In this document: piece by piece, positions 43,278-52,568 of the stretch
Numbering within the stretch: position 1 is the stretch's first letter
How the letters are laid out: every line of letters starts with the position of its first letter
NCBI GenBank assembly: GCA_026005175.1
Contig: BPKO01000010.1
Span: 1-64,000 of the forward strand
Direction of reading: 5' to 3'
Source: Candidatus Tectimicrobiota bacterium
GTDB taxonomy: Bacteria; Tectomicrobia; Entotheonellia; Entotheonellales; Entotheonellaceae
Length of the DNA: 64,000 bases
The notes under the pieces: generated by a model
Databases searched by the model: none
What the model was told of the DNA's origin: nothing
Seen by the model: the letters and a program-made list of their open reading frames with translations, nothing else
Position numbers and translations under genes: made by a program

Positions 43278-44450
43278 ATGACTCGCGTCCAGACCCTGCG
43301 CCGCTCTCCCCTGGAAACGGCCCACGCCCTGGCCCCGCGCATTCACGCCCGCGCCGCCGAAATCGAAGCCCAGCGCGAGCTTCCTCCCGACCTGGTGGCC
43401 GAGCTCATCGACGCCGGGTTCTTTCGCCTGCTGGTGCCGCGCTCGCTGGGCGGGGCCGAGCTAGACTTGCCCACCTACGTCGAAGTCATCGAAGTGCTGG
43501 CCCACGCCGACGGCAGCACCGCCTGGTGCGTCAACCAGGGTGCGGTGTTTGCCACCAACGCCGCCTACGTGCGCGAGGAGGTGGCCCGTCGCATCTGGGG
43601 CGACCCGCGCACCGTGGTGGCCAACGGTCCGGCCCCTAGCGCCACCGCCACCGTGGTGCCGGGCGGCTACCGCGTCAGCGGCCGCTGGACCTTCAGCAGC
43701 GGCTGCTGCCATGCCAACTGGCTGGCCGGCTTTGCCGTCATCTTGGACGGCGACACGCCGCGCCGCCGCCCCGACGGCACCCCAGAGGCGCGCTACATGC
43801 TCTTTCCCAAAGAAGCGGCAGAGATCATCGACACCTGGCAGGTGCGCGGCTTGCGCGGCACCGGCAGCCACCACTTCGCGGTGCGCGACCTCTTCGTGCC
43901 CAGTGCCTGCACGGTGTGGAGCTACAGCGACCCGCCGCGCGAGCCCGGCCCGCTCTACGTCTACCCCATGGTGCTGCTCTTTGCCTCGGGCTTTGCCGCC
44001 GTCGCCCTGGGGGTGGCCCGCTGCGCCCTCGATGCCTTTGTCGCCCTGGCCAACGAGAAAAAGCCGCGCGGCGACGAGCAGCCCCTGCGCGAGCAACCCC
44101 TGGTGCAGGCCCAGATGGGACAGGCCGAGGCCACCTGGCGCGCGGCGCGCGCTTTCCTCTACGAGACGGTGCGCGACGTCTGGGAGGCGGTCTGCCGCAC
44201 CCGCACCATCACCCTGGAGCAGCGCGTGCGGCTGCGCCTGGCCACCACGCACGCCATCCGCCAGGCAGCGCAGGCCGTCGACTTGGTCTACCACGCCAGC
44301 GGCGCCACCGCCATTTACATCAGCCATCCCATCCAGCGCTGCTTTCAAGACATCCACGTCATCACCCAGCACGTGCAGGCCCGCCTTGCCCACTACGAGG
44401 CGGTGGGGCGCTTTTTCCTTGGCCTGGAACCACCCCAGCAGTGGCTGTGA
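43278..44450 (+). CDS. Acyl-CoA dehydrogenase-fold flavin monooxygenase (HsaA/group D-like)
   Basis: Acyl-CoA dehydrogenase-like flavoprotein, 390 aa. The sequence lacks the ACAD catalytic Glu region but has the features of reduced-flavin monooxygenases: LVAELIDAGFFRLLVPRSLG, HADGSTAWCVNQGA, YRVSGRWTFSSGCCHANW, GLRGTGSHHFAVRDLFVP and the C-terminal VYHASGATAIYISHPIQRCF with DIHVITQHVQ. That pattern matches HsaA and similar two-component hydroxylases. A flavin reductase partner is not adjacent. It lies 12 bp before the EgtB-like gene, so the two share a transcript. Confidence 0.82.
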   Translation: MTRVQTLRRSPLETAHALAPRIHARAAEIEAQRELPPDLVAELIDAGFFRLLVPRSLGGAELDLPTYVEVIEVLAHADGSTAWCVNQGAVFATNAAYVREEVARRIWGDPRTVVANGPAPSATATVVPGGYRVSGRWTFSSGCCHANWLAGFAVILDGDTPRRRPDGTPEARYMLFPKEAAEIIDTWQVRGLRGTGSHHFAVRDLFVPSACTVWSYSDPPREPGPLYVYPMVLLFASGFAAVALGVARCALDAFVALANEKKPRGDEQPLREQPLVQAQMGQAEATWRAARAFLYETVRDVWEAVCRTRTITLEQRVRLRLATTHAIRQAAQAVDLVYHASGATAIYISHPIQRCFQDIHVITQHVQARLAHYEAVGRFFLGLEPPQQWL

Positions 44451-44462
44451 AGGAGATCTTCT

Positions 44463-45783
44463 GTGCATCCAGCCCTGAGGGACAAGCACTTCACCCTACC
44501 GGCTGCCGAGCTCATCGGCCTGCTGCACGACGCCCGCCAGCACACCCTGGCTCTGGTGGCCGACCTGGACGATGCCCAGCTCGAGGTGCCTTACTTGCCC
44601 ACCGTCAACCCGCTGCGCTGGGAGCTGGGGCACGTGGCCTTTTTCTACGAAGCCTTCGTGCTGCGTCCCCTGGGCCACACCACCCCCCTGCTGGCCGGCG
44701 CCGACGAGCTTTACGACTCCTTCCAGGTGGAGCACGCCGACCGCTGGAGCCTGCCTCTGCCCTCGCGCCGCGACACCCTGGCCTACATGCAACGCGTGCT
44801 GGACGCTGCGGCAGAGCGCCTCGACGGGCGCACCCCCGACGCCGCCGAGACGTATCTCTACCTGCTGGCCATCCTGCACGAGGACATGCACGGCGAAGCG
44901 TTGGTCTACATGCGGCAGACGCTGGGCTATCCCGCCCCTGCCCTTCCTGCCTCCCCGCTGCCGCCCGGCGGCGGGCCCCTGCCCGGTGACGTGGAGATCC
45001 CCGGCGGCACGTTTTACCTGGGCGCCACGCCCGACCAGCCCTTTGTCTTTGACAACGAGAAGTGGGCGCACCCGGTGCGCGTGGCGCCGTTTCGCATCGC
45101 CCGCGCTCCGGTGACCAACGCCGAGTTTGCCGCCTTTGTCGAGGACGGCGGCTACCAGCAGCGCCGCTGGTGGAGCTACGCAGGCTGGGTGTGGAAGACC
45201 AAGGCCGGGGCGCAGCACCCCCTCTACTGGCGCCGCGACGGCCAGGGCTGGTGGCGGCGCCACTTCGACACCTGGGTGCCGCTAGAGGCGCACGCGCCGG
45301 TGGTGCACGTCACCTGGTACGAGGCCGAGGCCTACTGCAACTGGGCCGGGCGCCGCCTGCCCACGGAAGCAGAGTGGGAGCTGGCGGCAGCCACCGCCCC
45401 CAGCCAAGGGCTGGACGGACGCAAGCGCCGCTATCCCTGGGGCGACGCCCTGCCCTACCCCCGCGCAGGCCAACCTCGACGCCCGCAGCGGCGGCTGCCT
45501 CGACGTCGGCGCCTTGCCCGCAGGCGACAGCGGCTGGGGCTGCCGCCAGATGGCCGGCAACGTCTGGGAGTGGACCGCCGACGCCTTTTACCCCTTCCCG
45601 GGATACGTGGTGGATTACCCCTACCGCGAGTACTCGGCGCCCTGGTTCGGCTACCGCAAGGTGCTCAAAGGCGGCTCCTGGGCCACGCGCAGCCGCCTGG
45701 CCTACACCACGTACCGCAACTTCTTTCCCCCGGCGCGCTACGACGTCCCCGCCGGCTTTCGCACCTGCGCGCGCCAGCCTTGA
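44463..45783 (+). CDS. EgtB/SenA-like sulfoxide- or selenoxide-forming non-haem iron enzyme, one-base frameshift
   Basis: Two-domain iron enzyme of about 439 aa: N-terminal DinB_2 four-helix domain and C-terminal FGE-sulfatase domain, the layout of EgtB (ergothioneine) and SenA (selenoneine) enzymes. Iron histidines are GHVAFFYE near residue 60 and the HEDMH pair near 139-143. The C-terminal part has [40 protein letters not shown] and [30 protein letters not shown] resembles what I recall of SenA more than mycobacterial EgtB, but I cannot separate the two with certainty. One extra C at ~45,454 breaks the frame (repair: [14 protein letters not shown]). GTG start behind AAGGAGA. Confidence 0.75.
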
Positions 45784-45836
45784 CACGCCTGGACGCCGCG
45801 CAAACCGCTGCAACCCCCCGCAGAAAGGAGCCTCCC

Positions 45837-46589
45837 ATGCGACTGGCAGGCAAAGTGGCCTTGATCACCGGCGCTGCCCACGGAATGGGCGAAGTGGAAG
45901 CCACCCTCTTTGCCCGCGAAGGCGCCAAGGTGGTGGTGGCCGACCTTCTTGACGACGACGGCCAGCGCGTTGCCCAGTCCATCGCCGCAGCCGGCGGCGA
46001 AGCCCTCTTCGTGCACCTCGACGTCACCGACGAGGCCAACTGGCAGCAGGCCATTGCCGCCACCCTGGCCCGCTTTGGCCGCCTCGACATCTTGGTCAAC
46101 AACGCCGGCCTCAGCGGCACCCACGACCCCGACTTGCTGAGCAGCGCCGCCTGGCACCGGCTGATGGCCGTCAACGCCACCGGCGTCTTTCTGGGCATGA
46201 AGTACGCAATTCCGGCGATGCGGCAAACAGGCGGCGGCGCCATCGTCAACATCTCCTCCATCTCGGGCTTCGTGGGGCAGGAAGCGATCCACATGGGCTA
46301 CAACGCCTCCAAGGGGGCGGTGCGCCTGATGACCAAGTCCGCTGCGGTGCAGTTTGCCAAAGACGGCATCCGCGTCAACTCCGTACACCCCGGGCTCATG
46401 CCGCCGATGCGGACCTCGGTGGCCACCGCCGACCCGGCGGTGCGCCAGCAGCTGCTGGCGCAGGTGCCCATGGGCCGCGAGGGGCGCCGCGAAGAAGTGG
46501 CCTACGCAGTGCTTTTCCTGGCTTCGGATGAGGCCTCCTACATCACCGGCACCGAGCTGGTGGTCGACGGCGGTTTCCTGGCCCGCTAA
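45837..46589 (+). CDS. SDR-family oxidoreductase
   Basis: Classical SDR, 250 aa. [16 protein letters not shown] motif, [10 protein letters not shown] with the NAD-type Asp, LVNNAGLS, Ser-Tyr-Lys as [20 protein letters not shown] followed by SK, and the end [15 protein letters not shown]. The [12 protein letters not shown] loop shows the usual PG turn. ATG 45837 follows AAAGGAG. It begins 54 bp after the EgtB-like stop and could be part of that transcript. Substrate unknown. Confidence 0.9.
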   Translation: MRLAGKVALITGAAHGMGEVEATLFAREGAKVVVADLLDDDGQRVAQSIAAAGGEALFVHLDVTDEANWQQAIAATLARFGRLDILVNNAGLSGTHDPDLLSSAAWHRLMAVNATGVFLGMKYAIPAMRQTGGGAIVNISSISGFVGQEAIHMGYNASKGAVRLMTKSAAVQFAKDGIRVNSVHPGLMPPMRTSVATADPAVRQQLLAQVPMGREGRREEVAYAVLFLASDEASYITGTELVVDGGFLAR

Positions 46590-46592
46590 GGC

Positions 46593-46621
46593 TTGACACG
46601 CCGGCGCCGCTGCCGTAGGGT
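46593..46621 (+). promoter_or_regulatory. Promoter of the ThDP enzyme/alcohol dehydrogenase operon
   Basis: TTGACA (46593-46598), 17 bp, TAGGGT (46616-46621). The remaining bases to the ATG at 46748 contain no gene. Confidence 0.5.
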
Positions 46622-46747
46622 AAGCCTGCGCCGGCACCGGATGGCTGCGCGCGGAAGTAAAACGGCCTTTCACAACGCGGCGGCGTACTGCGCTCGGTGG
46701 CGGTGCCGTAGAAGGCGCGCCGAGCGCCGTCGCGGAGGAGTTCCTCT

Positions 46748-48482
46748 ATGCGCCAGACGGTCACCGGAACCGGCGGCACCCTGGTGCTGGCCACCCTGAA
46801 AGCCGCCGGGGTGAAATACCTCTTCAGCAATCCCGGCTCGGCCGAAACCGGCCTCTTTGCCGCCCTGGCCGACGACGATACCCTGCGCCTGGTGGTGGGC
46901 ATGCACGAGGGCCTGGTGGCGGCAATGGCCGACGGCTACCACCGCGCCAGCGGCCAGGTAGGGAGTGATCATCGCCCACGTCATGGGCGGCTCTTATCAG
47001 CTGGCCGGCCAGCTCTACAACGCCCAGATGGCCGGCTCGGCGCTGCTCGTCATCGCCGGCGACTGGACTTCGGAAGCCCAGGACTACCGCGTGCTGGCCC
47101 CTTTCCCCGGCCTCAGCCAGGCGGAAGCCATGCGGCCGCTGACCAAGGAGGCGCGCTGCGCTTACCAGGTGGACAGCGACCCGGCGGCGATTCCCTGGGC
47201 GGTGGCGCGCGGCCTGCGCGAGGCCACCACGCCCCCCACCGGCCCGGTCTACGTGTCGATTCACGCCGAGCTGCTCAACCGCGACGGCCTGCAAGCGCAG
47301 GTGGGCGAGGCGGCCGGCTACCGGGTCGAACCCCTGCCGCCGGCGCGGCCGCAGACGGTGGAGGCGGTGGCACGCCGCCTGGGCGCCGCCCGCTGTCCGG
47401 TGCTGGTTTTTGGCGACGACGTCTGGCGCGAAGGCGCCCAGGCAGAAGCGGTGCGGCTGGCCGAGCTGCTCGCGGCGCCGGTCTTTAGTACCTGGCAGGT
47501 CTTTGCCAACTTCCCCACCCGCCACCCGCTTTACTGCGGCCGCTACCCGGTGCCAGACGAGTTCACCTCCCTTACCGGCCTCGCGCCCGACGTGCTCTGC
47601 CTCATCGGCGGCCCCACCCTGCACGGGCCCGTCGCGCAGCCCGAAGTGCTGCACCTGGGCCCCAACCCGACGCTGGTGGGCCGCCACTATCCCCTCGACC
47701 TGGCCGCCACCTGCGGCCTCAAGGAGACGCTGCCGGCGCTGTGCGAGGCGCTGGTGCGCCTGCACGACGCCGAAACGGTGGCCGCCTGGCCGCGGCAGCG
47801 CGAAGGGGTGCGGCGCTACGCGCAGCAGCTCATCGCGCGCGAAGAGGCGCTGGTGCGCGAGCACGAGCGCGACACCACCGTCCACCCGGCGCTGCTCGAA
47901 GCGGCCATGGCCGAACTGCTGCCCCGCCACGCCCTGATGGTGGTGGAAAACCCCACCGGCCGCACCACGCTTTTGCCCTTTGGCCACGAAGGCATGGGCT
48001 ACCTGCGCGGTGGCGGCGGCTCGCTCGGCTGGGGGGTGGGCGGCGCCATTGGCGCCAAAATCGGCGCGGGCCCCGAGCGGCCGGTGGTGCTCAACATCGG
48101 CGACGGCTCGCTCATGTACAGCGCCGCCGGCTTCTGGACCATGGCCCGCTACAACGTCGCGGTGCTCACCATTGTCTCGAACAACGGCAGCTACCAGGTG
48201 GTGCGGCACAACTGGGCGCGCCAGATGCCCACGAGCCGCATGGTGCGCGAGGCGCGTTACCCGGGGCTCTACCTCGGGGATCCCACCGTCGACTTCGTGG
48301 CCCTGGCCCGCGCGCAAGGCGTGGAAGGCGAGCGGGTGACGGCGCCGGCGCAGCTAGAAGCGGCGCTGCGTCGCGGTGTCGAGCGCATCACGCGCGACAA
48401 CCGGCCTTACCTCATCGACGTGGTGGTGGCCCGCGAAGGCCCGGGCGCCGCGTCGACGTGGCACCAGAACTGGCGGCTGTAA
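46748..48482 (+). CDS. Thiamine diphosphate-dependent enzyme (acetolactate synthase/benzoylformate decarboxylase-like), one-base frameshift
   Basis: ThDP enzyme, about 577 aa. N-terminal Pyr domain with YLFSNPGSAETGLFAAL and the activating Glu in VVGMHEGLVAAMADGYHRA. The central domain has CPVLVFGDDVWREGAQAEA, and the C-terminal PP domain the binding motif NIGDGSLMYSAAGFWTMA with later NNGSY. One surplus base at ~46,963 breaks the frame after ASGQVG; VIIAHVMGGSYQLAGQLYNA follows. Cofactor sites suggest 2-oxoacid decarboxylase or carboligase. It precedes a zinc-type alcohol dehydrogenase, consistent with 2-oxoacid to aldehyde to alcohol conversion. GCGGAGGAG precedes ATG 46748. Confidence 0.83.
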
Positions 48483-48499
48483 GCAAGAGGAGCAAGCCC

Positions 48500-49544
48500 A
48501 TGCGCGGTGTGGTGTTTCTGGGCGAGCGACGCCTGGAGTTGCGAGAGTTTCCCGACCCCACCCCAGGGACCGGGCGAAGTGGTGCTGGCCATCAAGGCCT
48601 CGGGCATGTGCGGCAGCGACCTCAAGTTCTACCGCGCCCGCGGCGGTGCCGCGGCGCTGGGCCTGCGCGGCGGCGAAGGACCGGTGATCGCCGGCCACGA
48701 GCCCTGCGGCGTGGTGGTGGCTGTGGGGCCAGGGGTGAGCGAGGCGCAGGCGCGGCCCGGGCAGCGAGTGATGGTGCACCACTACCAGGGCTGCGGCGTG
48801 TGCAACCACTGCCGCAGCGGCTGGACGCAGCTGTGCCGCGAGGGGGCAGTGGTCTATGGCGCCACCGGCCACGGCGCCCATGCCCCCTACATGAAGGTGC
48901 CGGCGAGCACCCTGGTGCCGCTGCCCGACGCGCTGTCCTTTGCCGCCGGCGCCGCCATCTCCTGCGGCACGGGCACCGCCTACGGCGCCCTGCGGCGCCT
49001 GCGCCTCTCGGGCCACGACACCCTGGCCATTTTCGGCCAGGGGCCGGTCGGCCTGAGCGCCACCTTGCTCGCCAAAGCCATGGGAGCGCGGGTGATCGCC
49101 GTGGACATCAGCGACGAGCGCCTGGGCCTGGCGGCTTCGTTTGGCGCCGACGTCACCCTCAACCCGCAGCAGGTAGACCCGGTGGCGGCCATCAAGGACC
49201 TCACGCACGGCGAGGGAGCCGATCTGAGCCTTGACTGCAGCGGCACCGCCGAGGGGCGGCTGGCGGCCGTGCGCAGCACACGCACCTGGGGCACGGTGGG
49301 GCTGGTGGGCGAGGGGGGCACGGTGACCCTCGACGTGAGCCAGGACCTCATTCGCAAGCAACTCACCCTCGTGGCCTCCTGGACCTTCAGCATCGTCGGG
49401 CAAAGCGAGTGCGCGCGCTTTATCGCCGAGCGCCAGGTGCCGGTGGACCGGCTGTTCACCCACCACTTCCGGCTCGAGCAGGCCGAGGAAGCCTACCGGC
49501 TGTTCGACACCCAGACCACCGGCAAGGGGGTGTTTCTGTTCTGA
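48500..49544 (+). CDS. Zinc-dependent medium-chain alcohol dehydrogenase, one-base frameshift
   Basis: MDR-superfamily alcohol/sorbitol dehydrogenase, about 347 aa. Catalytic zinc site SGMCGSDLKFY and GHEPCGVVVAVG; structural zinc lobe GCGVCNHCRSGWTQLC; Rossmann motif IFGQGPVGLSATLLAKAMGA. VAVDIS-type Asp (IAVDISDERL) favours NAD. The frame is broken at 48,569 by one extra base (DPTPG / PGEVVLAIK). The gene starts 17 bp after the ThDP enzyme stop. The pair suggests reduction of the aldehyde made upstream or a shared polyol pathway. Confidence 0.88.
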
Positions 49545-49557
49545 ACGCTGCGGCGCC

Positions 49558-50058
49558 TCACACCGGCTCGTAGGCCAGGCGGCGCACCCGGTCCATGTTC
49601 TGGCCCTCGAGGCGCAGCAAGCGCACCGGCCCGTAGCGGCGCGGCGAGTGCAGCTCGCCTTCGTGGTAAACGTGGGCCATGCCCGGTTTCAGGGTGTAGG
49701 TGCGCCGCAGGCGCACCTTGCCCGGGCGCTCCGGGCTGGCCGGCGCCACCAGCTCCCATTCGTTCATCTCGGTTTCGCCTTCGGCCTGCCCGTAAATGGC
49801 CCAGGTGGGGCCGTGGTCGTGCGGCGGGCTCTCGCGGGCGTCGCGGTAGACGTGGCCCAGGATGCAGAAGCCCAGCTCCGGGTCTTCATAGAGCACCCGG
49901 CGCTCTCCCACCTCGTCGCCCAGGTAAGTGGCCACGAAGTCGGGGTCGCGCAGCACCTCCTGCACCAGGGCGCAGACTTTTTCGCGCCCCGCCGGGCCCG
50001 GTTCGGCTTTGAGGATCTGACGACAAGCGGCGGCAAATTCCTCTAGCGTGCGCTTCAT
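49558..50058 (-). CDS. Cysteine-dioxygenase-like cupin protein
   Basis: Cupin of the cysteine dioxygenase/thiol dioxygenase-like group, 166 aa. Metal ligands PPHDHGPTWAIYGQAEGET (His-x-His) and, in the second cupin motif, GMAHVYHEGELHSPRR. FCILGHVYRDARESPP leads into the core. Substrates of this subfamily are small thiols or organic acids; none is indicated. ATG 50058 follows AAGGAGG. It converges on the alcohol dehydrogenase (13 bp) and follows a strong terminator hairpin. Confidence 0.75.
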   Translation of the reverse strand: MKRTLEEFAAACRQILKAEPGPAGREKVCALVQEVLRDPDFVATYLGDEVGERRVLYEDPELGFCILGHVYRDARESPPHDHGPTWAIYGQAEGETEMNEWELVAPASPERPGKVRLRRTYTLKPGMAHVYHEGELHSPRRYGPVRLLRLEGQNMDRVRRLAYEPV

Positions 50059-50084
50059 CCCGCATCCTCCTTGCAGCGTTAGGG

Positions 50085-50119
50085 GAGAGGCGCCGCGCGC
50101 CCGGCGCGCGGCGCCTCTC
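50085..50119. terminator. Strong hairpin terminator after the DUF5666 gene
   Basis: A 17-bp perfect inverted repeat (50085-50101 with 50103-50119, one-base centre) beginning GAGAGGCGCC. It lies between the lipoprotein stop (50159) and the next start (50058) on the same strand. It has no T-run. Confidence 0.6.
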
Positions 50120-50158
50120 TACTCTAGCCCTTGGCGGCCGCTGTGGCAAGACGAGGCC

Positions 50159-51607
50159 TCAGTCCTCAAGCTTCATCTTGTCCAGGGTGCCGTCGGGCGG
50201 CCCCTCGTCGACCACTTCCACCACCACGCCGGGCTGCAGGAGGGCCAAAAAGTCCTCGCGCGGCAGCTCGTCTTCCTCGTCGGCCTCAAACTTCACAATC
50301 TGCGAGGTGTCGATGTCCACCCCGGCCACGGTGACCAGCGGTGGATTTACGGCTTCCACCGGGCCGCGCAGCTTGGCGTCCTTGTCGGCGTCGTCGACGC
50401 CCTCGCGCTCGAGCCGCACTGCGATCAGCCCGGCTTGCGGGTCGCGTACGGCGCGGATCTTGACCCGCTCGCCGGGCTGGATGTCGGCCAGCTGCAAGGC
50501 GTCGTCGCCGTCGCGCTTGTCGCGCAGCGCCGTGGTGGCGGTCACCTGCACGGGGATGAGGTGCGGCCCTACTTCCACTTCCAGGCTGGTTGCCGAAAGC
50601 ACGCGCACCACGTTGGCCTCGAGGCGCACGGTGCTCTCGCGCTCGACTTTCACTTCGCGGGCGATGAGCACGCCGCTCGCGTCGAGGGTGCCTTCGACTT
50701 CTACCAAGACGCCGTTGGCCACCGTGCCCTCCACCTCGGCGCCAGAGGCATCCACCAGCACGCCGCTGACGGTGAAGGGGGCTTGCAGGCTGGTAAAGTC
50801 GCCGACCACCCCTTTGACTTCGGCCTCGGCTTCGGCAGGGGCTTCGGCCAGCGGGTTGGGCGCCAGCGCTTCCACTTTGGTGGCCATAAGCTGCGTGAAG
50901 CTGGCGTCGAGGGTACCCTTCACCTCCACCAGCACGCCGTCGCGCAGGCCGCCCGGGACTTCCACTTCGGTGGTGGCGGTGAGGCGCACCGTCAGGGCCC
51001 CGAGGGCGAACTGCTCGGCGCTGACGGCACTGGCAAGACCGGTAATCTCCACTTCCGTCACTCCGGGCACGAAGGCCCCTGCTTTGCGCTCGATGCGGGT
51101 GGCCCACACCTCACCGCTCGTTGGGTCAAGAAAGCCGTACACCTCGACCAGGTCGCCCAGGGCCAGGTCTTCCAGAGAGGCAAAGCCTTCAAAAACCGTG
51201 GGCCGCGTTGCGTCGACGCGCACCGTCTGCCCCAGCACCCCGAGCACGCCCTCGGCAACGCGGCTGGTGTCGGTGACCGGTCCTTCCAGGGTGTCGCGGC
51301 AGGCGACGCTCTCGGCCGTGCCGCTGGCGGTGGCGGGGTCGATGCGTCCCTGCACCAGGCAGACCTGGCCGACGGCGAGTGCCTCGGCAGACACGGTGGC
51401 GCCGTCCAGGGTGACGGTGGCGCTGGCCACGTCAAACTCGATGTCGTTGACCACGATGCTGCCCAAGGCGGTAATCTCGCCAAAGACCACCCCCGTGCCG
51501 CCGATGCCGCCGCTGTCGATCGGCTGTGGCCCGCCGCCCCCGCCGCCTCCGGAGCAGGCGCCCAACGCCCCCAAAAGCAGCACGAGGATACAACGCCAGG
51601 CTTTCAT
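50159..51607 (-). CDS. DUF5666-repeat lipoprotein
   Basis: Lipoprotein, 482 aa. Signal peptide with lipobox LLLGALGAC at Cys 18, then poly-Gly. The rest is a series of about five beta-strand repeats of the DUF5666 type with a recurring core: LVEVYGFLDPTSGEV, LVEVKGTLDASFTQL, LVEVEGTLDASGVLI, RVKIRAVRDPQAGLI, each followed by 'A..VE'. Probably an outer- or inner-membrane periplasmic OB-like repeat protein. Start ATG 51607 overlaps the DUF6502 stop by four bases (ATGA), so the pair is translationally coupled and co-regulated. Function unknown. Confidence 0.82.
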   Translation of the reverse strand: MKAWRCILVLLLGALGACSGGGGGGGPQPIDSGGIGGTGVVFGEITALGSIVVNDIEFDVASATVTLDGATVSAEALAVGQVCLVQGRIDPATASGTAESVACRDTLEGPVTDTSRVAEGVLGVLGQTVRVDATRPTVFEGFASLEDLALGDLVEVYGFLDPTSGEVWATRIERKAGAFVPGVTEVEITGLASAVSAEQFALGALTVRLTATTEVEVPGGLRDGVLVEVKGTLDASFTQLMATKVEALAPNPLAEAPAEAEAEVKGVVGDFTSLQAPFTVSGVLVDASGAEVEGTVANGVLVEVEGTLDASGVLIAREVKVERESTVRLEANVVRVLSATSLEVEVGPHLIPVQVTATTALRDKRDGDDALQLADIQPGERVKIRAVRDPQAGLIAVRLEREGVDDADKDAKLRGPVEAVNPPLVTVAGVDIDTSQIVKFEADEEDELPREDFLALLQPGVVVEVVDEGPPDGTLDKMKLED

Positions 51608-52434
51608 GGTGCTTCCTCCTCGGTAAGCCGTTCCTCGAAGTAGTAGATGCCGATGCTGGCACGGGCACGGCCCTGGCCGCCGGCCGCCGGGCTGGTGTCG
51701 CGGTCGCGGGCAGCGAGCCAGCGGTCGAGCTCTTCCAGCAGCGCCTGGCCCTGCGCCGCCGCCAGGCGGCGCAGGGCCGGCAGGACGTCGACGGGCAGGT
51801 TGTCGTAGGCCACCTTGCGCTGCAGCCAGGCCTCGCCGGGCGCGCAGGTGAGGTTGTGCTCGAGCGTGCTCAGGAGCTCCTGCGCGTCGGTGCCCAGGAT
51901 GCCGATTTTCTCCACGTCGCCGCGCTGCGGCACGTAAGCGCGGGCCAGGAGGTGGAGGCGGCCCTGGGCGTCGCGGCGCACGGCGCCCACGCGCAGCAGC
52001 TCGTCGAGAATGGCACGCGGCGGCACGTCGCCGCTGAACTGCCGCACCAGGCGGGCAAAGCTCGGCCCCTCCCCTTCCAGCGGCAGCGGCAGGGGGTTGC
52101 CCGCGGCGTCCACGTAGTCGCGCTCCCGCGCCCAGGCGGTGAGCACCCGTGCCGCCCGGTTGTACTGGGCGATGGCCTGGGCGTCGTCGGGCAAGGGCAA
52201 GCGCAGCACGCGCTGCACTTCCTTGCGCGACAGCCCGGTGAGGATGGCCACGCGCGAGATGGAGGGCTTGCGCCCCGGGATGGCGTAGTCCTTTAGCGCC
52301 ACCTCGACAAAGACGCGCTTGGCCAAGTCGGCAAAGGCGCCATAAGGCATGCCGTGGCGCAGCAGCAAGCGCACCAGGGGGCGCAACAGCCGCAGCACCG
52401 CCGCCGAAAGGGCACGTGTGGTCGACTCGCTCAT
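51604..52434 (-). CDS. DUF6502 family protein with helix-turn-helix region
   Basis: DUF6502 protein, 276 aa. The N-terminal half contains a HTH-like segment: PYGAFADLAKRVFVEVALKD, then SISRVAILTGLSRKEVQRVL, typical of DNA binding. The C-terminal half ends GIYYFEERLTEEEAP. Partner of the DUF5666 lipoprotein; the pair co-occurs in proteobacteria as far as I recall. ATG 52434 lies two bases from a perfect palindrome and seven from the -10 box, with no ribosome site, so translation is probably leaderless and the protein may repress itself. Confidence 0.8.
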   Translation of the reverse strand: MSESTTRALSAAVLRLLRPLVRLLLRHGMPYGAFADLAKRVFVEVALKDYAIPGRKPSISRVAILTGLSRKEVQRVLRLPLPDDAQAIAQYNRAARVLTAWARERDYVDAAGNPLPLPLEGEGPSFARLVRQFSGDVPPRAILDELLRVGAVRRDAQGRLHLLARAYVPQRGDVEKIGILGTDAQELLSTLEHNLTCAPGEAWLQRKVAYDNLPVDVLPALRRLAAAQGQALLEELDRWLAARDRDTSPAAGGQGRARASIGIYYFEERLTEEEAP

Positions 52435-52435
52435 G

Positions 52436-52470
52436 TTTGGGAATATATTCCCAAATTTTGCCCCTGTCAA
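52436..52470 (-). promoter_or_regulatory. Palindromic operator-promoter of the DUF6502 operon
   Basis: On the minus strand TTGACA (52470-52465), 17 bp, TATATT (52447-52442). The -10 box lies in the perfect 20-bp palindrome TTTGGGAATATATTCCCAAA (52436-52455), which ends one base from the start codon at 52434. Binding there would occlude the promoter. Confidence 0.78.
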
Positions 52471-52495
52471 GGGATTTTTTCGGTGGTGGCGGCGC

Positions 52496-52524
52496 ATGAC
52501 CCGCCGCGCCACCTGTGGTATGCT
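52496..52524 (+). promoter_or_regulatory. Candidate promoter of the LeuD/LeuC/aldolase operon
   Basis: ATGACC (52496-52501), 17 bp, TATGCT (52519-52524), divergent from the DUF6502 promoter; ATG at 52569 with GAGGGAAG upstream. Confidence 0.45.
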
Positions 52525-52568
52525 TATTGCCCGTAACCCCATCGGTCCGCACGCAAGCGAGGGAAGCC

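Noticed and set aside
44463-45783. Formylglycine-generating (sulfatase-activating) enzyme
   Set aside because: The N-terminal DinB domain with GHxxF and HxxxH iron ligands marks the EgtB/SenA branch, and no sulfatase gene is near.
42035-49544. Secondary-metabolite biosynthetic gene cluster
   Set aside because: Redox enzymes are present but no PKS, NRPS, terpene synthase or RiPP genes; a catabolic or small-molecule pathway is more likely.
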